Positions 7,996-13,828 are shown, counted from the stretch's first letter. The stretch is 17,459 nucleotides of DNA from Clostridiales bacterium (GCA_003525905.1 DQIA01000013.1:1-17459); one strand, 5' to 3'. Notes: generated by a model from the letters alone, not told the origin. Numbers and translations are program-made.

Positions 7996-8891
7996 TCCGC
8001 AGCCTCCTGCACGGGGAGCCCGGCCTCGCGCATAATGCGCTTCAGACGGCCCAGATTCTCCGGGGCCATGGGATACATCGGCATACGGAAATGCCCGGCC
8101 TGCAGGCCCATCAGGTTCATGGCCGTCTTCACGGGGATGGGGTTGACCTCCATGAACAGGGCGTTGATGAGGTCGAGATAGCGCAGCTGCGTCTGCAGAG
8201 CCTTTTCATGGCGGCCGGCCAGATAGTCCGTGACCATGTCGTGCACGGTGCGCGGCATGACATTCGCCCACACGGAGATGACGCCGGACGCGCCGAGGGA
8301 CATCAGCGGGATGGTGATGTCGTCGTTGCCGCTATACATCGTGAAGTCGTCGCTCAGGTAACGCGCGACCTTCATGGCATAGCCGATATCGCCGCTGGCC
8401 TCCTTGATGGCCATGACGTTCGGGTGGACGGAGAGACGTCGCACGACGTCCGGCGATATTTTGCAGCCGGTACGGCCGGGGACGTTATAGAGGATGATCG
8501 GCGCGGTAGCCGCATCCGCCGACATCATGAAGTGGCGGTACATGCCCTCTTCATTCGTCTTGACATAATAGGGGCTGATGCACAGCAGCGCCGACGCGCC
8601 CATCTGGGAATAGATGACGCTCTTGTGCTTCTGCATCTCACTGGAGTTCGAGCCTGCGCCCGCGATGACGGGGACGCGGCCGTTGACGTGATCGATCACG
8701 CATTCCAGTGTTTTGATATCCTCCTCCAGCGAGGTGGACGCCGTCTCGCCCGTGGTGCCGAGCGCAAGGATCGCGTCCGTACCGTTGGCGATGTGCCAGT
8801 CACACAGCTCCCGAAGGCGGGCAAAATCAACGCTGCCGTCCTCATGGAACGGAGTGACCAGCGCGACGATGGAACCGGTTAGCTTTTTCAT
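7992..8891 (-). CDS. dapA: 4-hydroxy-tetrahydrodipicolinate synthase
   Basis: Condenses pyruvate with aspartate semialdehyde, the committed step to diaminopimelate, lysine and spore dipicolinic acid. The 299-residue TIM-barrel enzyme has the conserved GTTGE loop (45-49), the catalytic Tyr in YNVPGRTG (Y135, with R140), the Schiff-base lysine K163 in AIKEASG, and the C-terminal EVNPIPVKTAMN. AGGAGG lies eight bases before the ATG at 8891. It is the first gene of the dapA-dapB-hisS-aspS operon, with a promoter ending about 50 bases upstream. The leader of about 40 bases is too short for a lysine riboswitch. Confidence 0.97.
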   Translation of the reverse strand: MKKLTGSIVALVTPFHEDGSVDFARLRELCDWHIANGTDAILALGTTGETASTSLEEDIKTLECVIDHVNGRVPVIAGAGSNSSEMQKHKSVIYSQMGASALLCISPYYVKTNEEGMYRHFMMSADAATAPIILYNVPGRTGCKISPDVVRRLSVHPNVMAIKEASGDIGYAMKVARYLSDDFTMYSGNDDITIPLMSLGASGVISVWANVMPRTVHDMVTDYLAGRHEKALQTQLRYLDLINALFMEVNPIPVKTAMNLMGLQAGHFRMPMYPMAPENLGRLKRIMREAGLPVQEAAE

Positions 8892-8939
8892 TCTGCGTTC
8901 CTCCTGTCTGCGTCAAAATTTACAGCCTTGTACTCATAA

Positions 8940-8968
8940 AGAATAGCATTTTCCGGGCAAAAATGCAA
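8940..8968 (-). promoter_or_regulatory. sigma-A promoter of the dapA operon
   Basis: On the minus strand TTGCAT (8963-8968) and TATTCT (8940-8945) are 17 bases apart. Transcription should begin near 8933, about 40 bases before the dapA ATG. A 22-base palindrome begins nine bases upstream of the -35 box. Confidence 0.75.
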
Positions 8969-8976
8969 GCTGTTTT

Positions 8977-8998
8977 CACGCAGGATGCATCCCGCGTG
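8977..8998. promoter_or_regulatory. operator-like palindrome upstream of dapA
   Basis: Positions 8977-8998 read CACGC, A, GGATGCATCC, C, GCGTG. The inner ten bases are a perfect palindrome and the outer five pair exactly, with one A/C mismatch on each side; flanking TT/AA extends the symmetry at 8973-8974 and 9001-9002. The centre lies about 20 bases upstream of the dapA -35 box. This is a typical activator or repressor position, but the protein is unknown. It is followed by no T-tract on either strand, so it is not a terminator. Confidence 0.45.
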
Positions 8999-9090
8999 GG
9001 AAAAATCCACAAGCGGGGCCGCTTTGGAAACGTTTTCGCGCTGCGGGATTTGTGGAAACGGGAGAATATTCACGATTTTTTCGTTTTATC

Positions 9091-9119
9091 TTGCAATTAA
9101 TCTACTATTGTGATATGCT
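9091..9119 (+). promoter_or_regulatory. sigma-A promoter of the exported-protein gene
   Basis: TTGCAA (9091-9096), 17-base spacer, TATGCT (9114-9119). Expected start near 9126, leaving a leader of about 89 bases to the ATG at 9215 that contains a 15-codon ORF. The 323-base gap 8892-9214 otherwise holds the dapA promoter, its upstream palindrome and a looser inverted repeat (TCCACAA 9005-9011 with TTGTGGA 9050-9056). Confidence 0.7.
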
Positions 9120-9146
9120 CGAAACATCCTAAAGGAAAGGGGGCAA

Positions 9147-9194
9147 ATGAAAATACAGAAAACGCAGTCCGACCGTCCGTCTCAGAATTTATGA
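9147..9194 (+). CDS. 15-residue leader ORF
   Basis: ATG at 9147 opens a 15-codon frame (MKIQKTQSDRPSQNL) ending at TGA 9192-9194, 20 bases before the exported-protein ATG. A purine-rich AAAGGAAAGGGGG precedes it. It lies wholly in the 5' leader of the downstream gene. It may be a regulatory leader peptide, or chance; nothing in the peptide identifies an inducer. Confidence 0.35.
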   Translation: MKIQKTQSDRPSQNL

Positions 9195-9214
9195 AGTGTG
9201 AAGGAGGTTAAACC

Positions 9215-10204
9215 ATGCGTAAAGTAATTTCTATTGTTTGCAGTGTTGTATTGTGCATGTCCATTGTGCTGGCCTCAGTTGGCCAGGTAAGTGCTCTCGA
9301 AAATGCCGATGTTGCAAATCGTGAGGAGCAGATATCGGCACTTTTCGACGAAATGACAGAAAACCTTGCTTTGTCTCTTCTCAACGAAGCAATCGCTGAC
9401 GAATCTTCCGTTTCCAGTCAGGCCGCCGTTCAAGAAGACCTCGCCGATATCGACGAGCAGCTTGCCGAGTTAGGTGTTCGGCAAGTCGAAGGCGATGAGC
9501 TAGCCGAGATATTGAACCGTGAATCCGTTCATTCTCCCGTAGCTCCGCAGGCCTCCAAACCAGCCGACACAAATACGACAAAATGGTACGTATATAACTA
9601 TATTTCCAACTCCTACGGTGGAAAAAAATATGATGTGCAGCGATTAGTTGCTGTTGGTAACAATCCTGGCGGCACACTCGTAACCGGAGAAGACAATTAC
9701 AAGTTCTTTTCAAACAAACCGATTCTCGGAAAGCTAATAGCTAATTTACTTGTAATTTATGCTCAAAAAGCAATTGGATTACTCAAAGTAATCCAGTGGC
9801 TTCCTTATGAATTATTGGGCCCAGCCGAGTCTACAAGCAACGCTTTCAGTAGTTGTTATGTAACTTATCGTTGCGTTTCAACGATTGCATTTTCATATGT
9901 TAAAGAATCATCCAAAAGCGACGACTATTATGAGCTTAGTTTTTACGCAAATAAATTTTCCATTGCCGTCAATATCCATGGTGCATCCGTTGTCAATTCC
10001 ACACCGAAAACATACTCCGATAACAAAACTGCTACCGTAGTCGCAGAAAACTATAACGCCATTCTTCCTGCCATCGCATCGTATCTCAACGAAGGTGGTT
10101 GCTACGGATATATGTATTCTTTCGATATAGAGTGTTGCGATGGCGCATACACTCGGACCGCTTATCTCCCCACTCCGCTGTCCGGTCCTTTGCAGATCGT
10201 GTAA
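9215..10204 (+). CDS. exported protein of unknown function, AT-rich
   Basis: I do not recognise this family. The 329-residue product starts with a clear Sec signal peptide: MRK, a hydrophobic core at about 4-20, and likely cleavage after VSA at residue 27. Residues 28-108 are acidic and helix-forming, with serine/alanine stretches. A mature domain follows from about 120 (KWYVYNYISNSYGG), with a hydrophobic amphipathic segment at about 161-181 (LGKLIANLLVIYAQ) and five cysteines (C214, C220, C296, C307, C308) that could form disulfides outside the cell. No sortase motif, lipobox or cell-wall repeats are present. AAGGAGG lies seven bases before the ATG. Codons rich in A/T (TTA, ATA, GTA, AAT) contrast sharply with the GC-rich neighbours on both sides, suggesting transfer. 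A secreted toxin, bacteriocin or host-interaction factor is conceivable but unsupported. Confidence 0.85.
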   Translation: MRKVISIVCSVVLCMSIVLASVGQVSALENADVANREEQISALFDEMTENLALSLLNEAIADESSVSSQAAVQEDLADIDEQLAELGVRQVEGDELAEILNRESVHSPVAPQASKPADTNTTKWYVYNYISNSYGGKKYDVQRLVAVGNNPGGTLVTGEDNYKFFSNKPILGKLIANLLVIYAQKAIGLLKVIQWLPYELLGPAESTSNAFSSCYVTYRCVSTIAFSYVKESSKSDDYYELSFYANKFSIAVNIHGASVVNSTPKTYSDNKTATVVAENYNAILPAIASYLNEGGCYGYMYSFDIECCDGAYTRTAYLPTPLSGPLQIV

Positions 10205-10209
10205 TCAAT

Positions 10210-10421
10210 ATGTTATTTATCAAAGCGTTCTTTTTCCCGCTGATTGGTTTCTTTCTGCTGTTTTTCCGGAGCAGATTTTCGAGATTCTCAATGACCTGCG
10301 CAATGAGGCGAACGGCGAGCCTACCCGCCTCTGGCTGATCTGTTCGCGCACCGCGGGCGTGATCCTGATGCTGATCGGCATCGCAACGCTTGCAGCGCTG
10401 ATCCTGCGCCTGTTTGTCTGA
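10210..10421 (+). pseudogene. frameshifted paralogue of the small membrane protein at 10557
   Basis: The frame opens with MLFIKAFFFPLIGFFLLFF, then loses frame. The rest continues one frame over as PEQIFEILNDLRNEANGEP and ends with a hydrophobic tail at TGA 10419-10421. Aligned with the intact 68-residue copy at 10557, the fault is a single missing C near 10266-10267 (TTCC here, TTCCC there). Restoring it would give a 70-residue protein with the same two-helix layout. The ATG lies only five bases after the exported-protein stop and has no evident ribosome binding site, so the native upstream region may have been replaced. A sequencing or assembly error in the short C run is the alternative. 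Confidence 0.7.
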
Positions 10422-10435
10422 TCACCGACAGTCTC

Positions 10436-10519
10436 GGGGCAGCACCACCTGATACAGGAAAGTCATTTGCAAAGCAGTCCCCTGTGAACGACGAAGCTGT
10501 TATCACGCGGTGCTGCTCC
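10436..10519. repeat. 84-base segment bounded by 11-base inverted repeats
   Basis: GGGGCAGCACC (10436-10446) and GGTGCTGCTCC (10509-10519) can pair over 11 positions with one G.U, enclosing 62 bases. It sits between the two paralogous membrane-protein genes and just upstream of the second gene's promoter. No T-tract follows, so it is not a terminator. It may be a structured RNA, a small inserted element or a duplication scar. Confidence 0.4.
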
Positions 10520-10521
10520 TG

Positions 10522-10530
10522 TGCTATTAT
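10522..10530 (+). promoter_or_regulatory. extended -10 promoter of the small membrane protein
   Basis: TGC followed by TATTAT (10522-10530) forms an extended -10 element. No good -35 box lies at 17 bases; the closest is TTATCA at 10500-10505 with a 19-base spacer. Expected start near 10537, immediately before the AAGGGGG ribosome binding site. Confidence 0.4.
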
Positions 10531-10556
10531 CATGAGTTCACAAGGGGGTATCCGCA

Positions 10557-10763
10557 ATGATGTTCATCGGTATATTCTTTTTCCCGCTGATCGGTTTTTT
10601 CATGCTGTTCTTCCCGGAGGATATCTTTGAGATCGTGAACTCCCAGCAAAATGAAGCAAACGGCGAGCCGACCCGGTCTTTTCTGATCGGCACGCGCATC
10701 GGCGGCGCGATCATGATCCTGCTGGGCATTGCCGGACTCGTAGTCACGATTCTGGGACTGTGA
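10557..10763 (+). CDS. small two-helix membrane protein (DUF6199-like)
   Basis: A 68-residue protein with two predicted membrane helices, residues 2-20 (ending in LFFPED) and about 46-68, joined by a polar loop containing NEANGEPTRSF. The layout (helix, short amphipathic stretch, polar EPT loop, glycine-rich helix with R-x-G-G) resembles small membrane proteins grouped under DUF6199, but I hold this loosely. No biochemical role is known. Two ATG codons in a row begin at 10557; AAGGGGG lies about eight bases upstream. It is preceded by a frameshifted copy of itself, about 140 bases upstream. Downstream, TTCCGG/CCGGAA can form a weak hairpin near 10774-10793, without a T-tract. Confidence 0.75.
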   Translation: MMFIGIFFFPLIGFFMLFFPEDIFEIVNSQQNEANGEPTRSFLIGTRIGGAIMILLGIAGLVVTILGL

Positions 10764-10808
10764 TCCTGTTTTCCGGCGTTCCTTCCGGAACACGCGGAAT
10801 TTCTCCAC

Positions 10809-10832
10809 AAAAAAGTTTGGAAAAAAGTTTGG
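10809..10832 (+). repeat. tandem 12-base A-tract repeat, UP-element-like
   Basis: The 12-base unit AAAAAAGTTTGG occurs twice head to tail (10809-10820 and 10821-10832), then AAAA, ending just before the rpsF -35 box. A-tracts at one-helical-turn spacing upstream of -40 are typical of UP elements bound by the RNA polymerase alpha subunit, and of curved DNA. Confidence 0.7.
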
Positions 10833-10839
10833 AAAATGC

Positions 10840-10868
10840 TTGACTTTTGCCGCACGGAACGGTAAAAT
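10840..10868 (+). promoter_or_regulatory. strong sigma-A promoter of rpsF-ssb-rpsR
   Basis: TTGACT (10840-10845), 17-base spacer, TAAAAT (10863-10868). Each hexamer matches consensus at five of six positions, and the A-tract repeat lies directly upstream. Start near 10875, leader about 72 bases. Confidence 0.88.
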
Positions 10869-10895
10869 AGATAGGCCTGTGAATTTCAGGCGATC

Positions 10896-10923
10896 CTTGC
10901 CGCCGCAGCGCGGCGGCCACAAG
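10896..10923 (+). promoter_or_regulatory. rpsF leader hairpin, candidate S6:S18 autoregulatory site
   Basis: In the rpsF leader, CTTG (10896-10899) and CCGCCGC (10900-10906) pair with GCGGCGG (10910-10916) and CAAG (10920-10923). This leaves an AGC loop and a CCA bulge on the 3' side. Many bacteria carry an S6:S18-binding hairpin with a small C-rich 3' bulge here, mimicking 16S helix 22. Position and shape fit; the exact conserved CCG was not seen, so the call is tentative. Confidence 0.4.
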
Positions 10924-10946
10924 TCCAAAAGGAGGTGCAAACAACA

Positions 10947-11243
10947 ATGGCTAAGATTTCCGGTAAGTATGAGATCGTCTATATCATCGACCCCGCTCAG
11001 GGCGAAGAGGGTATTGCCGCTCTCGTGGAAAAGTTCAAGGCGATGGTTGAGGCAGAAGGTACTCTCACGAGCATCGAGGAGTGGGGCAAGCGCCGGCTGG
11101 CCTATCCGATCAACGACCTGCCCGAAGGCTACTATGTCCTGATGAACTGCGAATGCAAGCCCGAGCTCCCTGCTGAGCTGGACCGTGTGTTCAAGATCAC
11201 CGACGGTATCCTGCGCTCCATCATCGTCGCTGTCGAAGCGTAA
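10947..11243 (+). CDS. rpsF: 30S ribosomal protein S6
   Basis: S6 binds 16S rRNA of the platform together with S18. The 98-residue product (family usual 95-100) has the ferredoxin-like S6 fold, with KYEIVYIID at the start, the EEWGKRRLAYPIND segment in the middle and a C-terminal strand ending RSIIVAVEA. A frame extension to GTG at 10935 exists. However, the ATG at 10947 gives the family start (MAK) and has AAAGGAGG 11 bases upstream, whereas the GTG lies inside that site. First gene of the rpsF-ssb-rpsR operon, 12 bases before ssb. Confidence 0.97.
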   Translation: MAKISGKYEIVYIIDPAQGEEGIAALVEKFKAMVEAEGTLTSIEEWGKRRLAYPINDLPEGYYVLMNCECKPELPAELDRVFKITDGILRSIIVAVEA

Positions 11244-11255
11244 GGGGGACTCCTC

Positions 11256-11750
11256 ATGCTGAACCATATCGTTCTCATGGGCCGTCTCACCCGTGACCCC
11301 GAGCTGCGCCGTACCGGTTCCGGCATCGCGGTCGCATCCTTCTCCCTCGCGGTTGACCGTGATTTCGGCAGCAGCGCGAACAACGGCGAGAAGGAAACGG
11401 ACTTCATCGACATCGTGGCATGGCGCAATACGGCGGAATTCGTCAGCAAGTATTTCACCAAGGGCCGCATGGCGGTGGTCTCCGGTCGGCTCCAGATCCG
11501 CAACTGGACCGATAAAGAGGGCAACAAGCGCCGCAGCGCAGAGGTCGTGGCAGACAATGTCTACTTCGGCGACTCCAAGCGCGATGCCGCGGGCGACAAC
11601 GGCGGGTATTCCCCCGCGCCGTCCTATGGCTACAGCGCACCGGCTGCGCCTGCTGCGGGCAGCTCCCACGGCTATGCCGCACCCGCTGCCCCCGCGCCGG
11701 CTTCCGACTTCTCGATGATTGAGGACGACGACAGCCAGCTCCCGTTTTGA
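11256..11750 (+). CDS. ssb: single-stranded DNA-binding protein
   Basis: Ssb coats single-stranded DNA as a tetramer in replication, repair and recombination. The 164-residue protein has the N-terminal OB fold (NHIVLMGRLTRDPELRRTGSG at the start, then FIDIVAWRNTAEFVSKYFTKG) to about residue 105. A low-complexity linker rich in Gly, Tyr, Ala and Pro follows (about 112-150), with two related GYSAPAAPA/GYAAPAAPA stretches. The acidic tip EDDDSQLPF docks partner proteins. GGGGGA precedes the ATG. It lies between rpsF and rpsR, the standard Firmicutes arrangement. Confidence 0.97.
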   Translation: MLNHIVLMGRLTRDPELRRTGSGIAVASFSLAVDRDFGSSANNGEKETDFIDIVAWRNTAEFVSKYFTKGRMAVVSGRLQIRNWTDKEGNKRRSAEVVADNVYFGDSKRDAAGDNGGYSPAPSYGYSAPAAPAAGSSHGYAAPAAPAPASDFSMIEDDDSQLPF

Positions 11751-11791
11751 TTGAGCTTTTTCCCTGAGATTGCAAGAAGGAGGATTTCATC

Positions 11792-12025
11792 ATGGCCAAT
11801 GATAGAACTCGGCCCCGCAAGCGCAGAAAGGTTTGTAACTTCTGCGTGGACAAGGTTACGAGCATCGACTTCAAGGATGCTGCCAAGCTTCGCCGCTACA
11901 CGTCCGAGCGCGGCAAGATCCTGCCCCGCCGCACGACCGGCACCTGCGCCGAGCATCAGCGTCAGCTGACCGTCGCCATCAAGCGCGCCCGTCAGATCGC
12001 CCTGCTGCCCTACGTCGCAGACTGA
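11792..12025 (+). CDS. rpsR: 30S ribosomal protein S18, zinc-ribbon form
   Basis: S18 joins S6 on the 30S platform. The 77-residue product has the basic N-terminus RPRKRRK, then C15-x2-C18 (CNFC) and C52-x2-H55 (CAEH), indicating the zinc-binding (C+) version, and the conserved core [20 protein letters not shown] and ending [10 protein letters not shown]. Genomes with a C+ S18 often also encode a zinc-free copy under Zur control; none is visible here. AAGGAGG lies upstream of the ATG. Last gene of the operon, ending at a strong terminator. Confidence 0.97.
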   Translation: MANDRTRPRKRRKVCNFCVDKVTSIDFKDAAKLRRYTSERGKILPRRTTGTCAEHQRQLTVAIKRARQIALLPYVAD

Positions 12026-12041
12026 TCTTACAGCAGAACAA

Positions 12042-12076
12042 ACACCCTGCAGAGTGATCTGCAGGGTGTCTTTTTT
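12042..12076 (+). terminator. rho-independent terminator of rpsF-ssb-rpsR
   Basis: ACACCCTGCAGA (12042-12053), GTGA loop, TCTGCAGGGTGT (12058-12069), then CTTTTTT. A perfect 12-pair stem starting 17 bases after the rpsR stop. On the minus strand TTGTTC follows the stem, so it may also stop the convergent ABC-F gene ending at 12091. Confidence 0.92.
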
Positions 12077-12090
12077 GCGAAAAATTGCAT

Positions 12091-13581
12091 TTATGCCTTC
12101 TGCATCGATACGATCCGCGTTGCGACGTGCTCACAGAACGCTTTATCATGCTCCACAAACACGATGGTCGGCCGGAACCGGAGCAGGAGCTCCTCGATCT
12201 GGATGCGTGAGATCACATCGATATAGTTGAGCGGCTCATCCCAGACATGCAGGTGCGCCCGCTCGCAGAGCGAAGCCGCCAGCAGCACCTTTTTCCGCTG
12301 TCCCTCGCTGAGCAGCCGCAGGTCGCGCTCCAGCTGGGCCTTCGGCACATCCAGTTTGTTCAGGATGGAATAGAAGCGGCTTTCATCGATCTCTTTTTCG
12401 CGGATCAGCTCTGCCGCGCTGCCGCAGAGCCCCGACGTGTTCTGCCCGACAAAGGAAATGCGCAGGCCGCTGCCACGCCGGACCTCGCCTCCATGCGGGA
12501 CGTCCATGCCGCACAGCAAATGAAGGATACTGCTTTTGCCGCAGCCGTTCGGCCCCTGCAGTGCGATCCGCTCCCCTGCCCGCACCGAAAGGCCGAACGA
12601 ATCGCAGACAGTCCGCGCCCCATATGCGATGCGGATGTTCCGCAGCTCTGCGAGCCGCTCTGTATAAAACGGAAGCTGGACGAGCTTCAGTTCCTCCCGC
12701 CGCTCCAGATTTTTCAGGAGCAGCTTTTTCTCCTCCAGCGCGGCTTCGCGCCGCTTCTCGATGGCCTTGGCGCGCGCCATCGTGCGCTCCGCCTTTGCTC
12801 CCTGATAGGAGCGGTAATTATCCGGCCGGTCCGCAGGCGCGCTGCCGATCTTTCGTGCCTCCGCCCTTCCCGCCCACTGGGTTTTTTCGCGCGCCGTATC
12901 CTGCAGGCGGGCAATCTCCCGCAGGAGCTTCTCGTTTTTCCGCTGCTCAAAGGCGTCCTGCCGCTCCCGGTTCTCCATCCATGTGGAAAAAATCCCCCTG
13001 CAGACCTGAATATCCGCCCGGTTGATCGAGAGGATGTGGTCGACGCATCCGTCCAGAAATGCCCGGTCGTGAGAAACGAGAAGAAATCCGCGCTTCCGGC
13101 TGAGATAACGGCTTACTAGCTCGCGCCCCGGCAGATCAAGATGGTTTGTCGGCTCGTCGATCAGCAAATAGTGCTGCTCCGACGAAAACAGGACCGCAAG
13201 CTGCAGCTTTGTCTGCTCGCCTCCGCTGAGCGTGGCATAGGACCGGAGCAGGATCGACTCGTCGAGCCGCAGCTTTTCCATCTCGCACTGCAGCCGCCAG
13301 AGCTCATAATCCGGCTCCATTTCCGAGACGGCGTCGATGGCCGGTGCCTCCGGACGACGGATCAAATAAGGGAAATAGGAAACCGGCGTGCTCGCGGAGA
13401 TCGTTCCCTGATAGGGATATGTCCCGCACAGCAGGCGAAGCAGCGTTGTTTTTCCGCGCCCGTTGCGTCCGATAAGGCCGAGTCTCCAACCGGTGTCGAT
13501 CTGGAAGCTGGCATTCTCAAAAACAGGCTCATAGCTTCCATCATAGGTAAACGTCAGATTTTTGACTTGGATCATTGACAT
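12091..13581 (-). CDS. Lsa-like ABC-F ribosome protection ATPase
   Basis: ABC-F proteins of the Lsa group bind the ribosomal E site and displace lincosamides, streptogramin A and pleuromutilins; they are soluble, with no membrane domain. The 496 residues match Lsa(A) length (498) and layout. Domain 1 has Walker A GRNGRGKT (38-45), signature LSGGEQ (118-123), Walker B LLIDEPTNHLD (139-149) and VSHDR (169-173). A charged helical interdomain linker (about 195-300) carries the antibiotic-resistance tip. Domain 2 has Walker A GPNGCGKS (343-350), the atypical signature LSEGQRKK (424-431) and HVWDEPLNYID (445-455), also typical of Lsa proteins. GGAGGG is six bases before the ATG at 13581. A long leader with a terminator precedes it. 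The resistance spectrum cannot be read from sequence; an intrinsic chromosomal gene is likely. Confidence 0.9.
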   Translation of the reverse strand: MSMIQVKNLTFTYDGSYEPVFENASFQIDTGWRLGLIGRNGRGKTTLLRLLCGTYPYQGTISASTPVSYFPYLIRRPEAPAIDAVSEMEPDYELWRLQCEMEKLRLDESILLRSYATLSGGEQTKLQLAVLFSSEQHYLLIDEPTNHLDLPGRELVSRYLSRKRGFLLVSHDRAFLDGCVDHILSINRADIQVCRGIFSTWMENRERQDAFEQRKNEKLLREIARLQDTAREKTQWAGRAEARKIGSAPADRPDNYRSYQGAKAERTMARAKAIEKRREAALEEKKLLLKNLERREELKLVQLPFYTERLAELRNIRIAYGARTVCDSFGLSVRAGERIALQGPNGCGKSSILHLLCGMDVPHGGEVRRGSGLRISFVGQNTSGLCGSAAELIREKEIDESRFYSILNKLDVPKAQLERDLRLLSEGQRKKVLLAASLCERAHLHVWDEPLNYIDVISRIQIEELLLRFRPTIVFVEHDKAFCEHVATRIVSMQKA

Positions 13582-13600
13582 TGTGTGCCCTCCATGACGT

Positions 13601-13633
13601 AAAAATGGCCGCAGGAAAGCATCCCGCAGCCAT
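13601..13633 (-). terminator. attenuator terminator in the ABC-F leader
   Basis: Minus-strand ATGGCTGCGGGA (13622-13633) pairs with TCCTGCGGCCAT (13605-13616) over 12 positions (two G.U), with a five-base loop, followed by TTTT and ACG. It ends only 20 bases before the ABC-F start codon and eight bases before its ribosome binding site. It therefore lies inside the leader, downstream of the promoter, as in ribosome-controlled attenuators of other ABC-F and macrolide/lincosamide genes. Confidence 0.75.
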
Positions 13634-13707
13634 TGTGCATCCGTCGCCAGAGGGCAGACCGGTCACGCGCAGTTGAGGGATCCGCATATTCCTGCATCAG
13701 GGCATAG

Positions 13708-13736
13708 CAAAGCCAAGCGGCCGCTTCGCCGCTTTG
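13708..13736 (-). repeat. hairpin related to the insert in the broken tRNA-Lys
   Basis: CAAAGC and GCTTTG arms enclose the perfect palindrome AAGCGGCCGCTT. On the plus strand the core GCCAAGCGGCCGCTTCGC differs by one base (an extra G) from GCCAAGCGCCGCTTCGC at 16961-16977. It lies in the middle of the ABC-F leader and could act there as an anti-antiterminator or spacer stem. Confidence 0.4.
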
Positions 13737-13753
13737 TCTTGTCAGCCCAACGT

Positions 13754-13774
13754 TCAGCAGGAAATATGGCGCAT
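13754..13774 (-). CDS. candidate six-residue leader peptide of the ABC-F gene
   Basis: ATG at 13774 opens MRHISC followed by TGA. GGAG lies eight bases upstream. It begins about 48 bases after the predicted transcription start. The start codon falls in the 3' arm of a small stem (GCATCT with AGATGC), with the ribosome binding site in the loop. Drug-stalled ribosomes on such a peptide would alter downstream folding. A second, longer frame (13687 down to 13541) runs through the terminator into the ABC-F start but lacks a well-spaced ribosome binding site. Confidence 0.4.
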   Translation of the reverse strand: MRHISC

Positions 13775-13828
13775 CTTCTCAACTCCACTTCAGATGCCGC
13801 GCCGCAGCGCAGCTCAAAATTTGGTTCT

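Noticed and set aside
8892..8939. Lysine riboswitch in the dapA leader
   Set aside because: The predicted leader is only about 40 bases, far below the size needed, and no lysine-riboswitch landmarks are present.
8888..9073. 61-codon minus-strand frame upstream of dapA
   Set aside because: It covers the dapA promoter and palindrome, lacks a ribosome binding site and has no recognisable content.
10530..11669. 379-codon minus-strand frame across rpsF and ssb
   Set aside because: Antisense to two certain genes and the strong rpsF promoter; low-complexity shadow composition.
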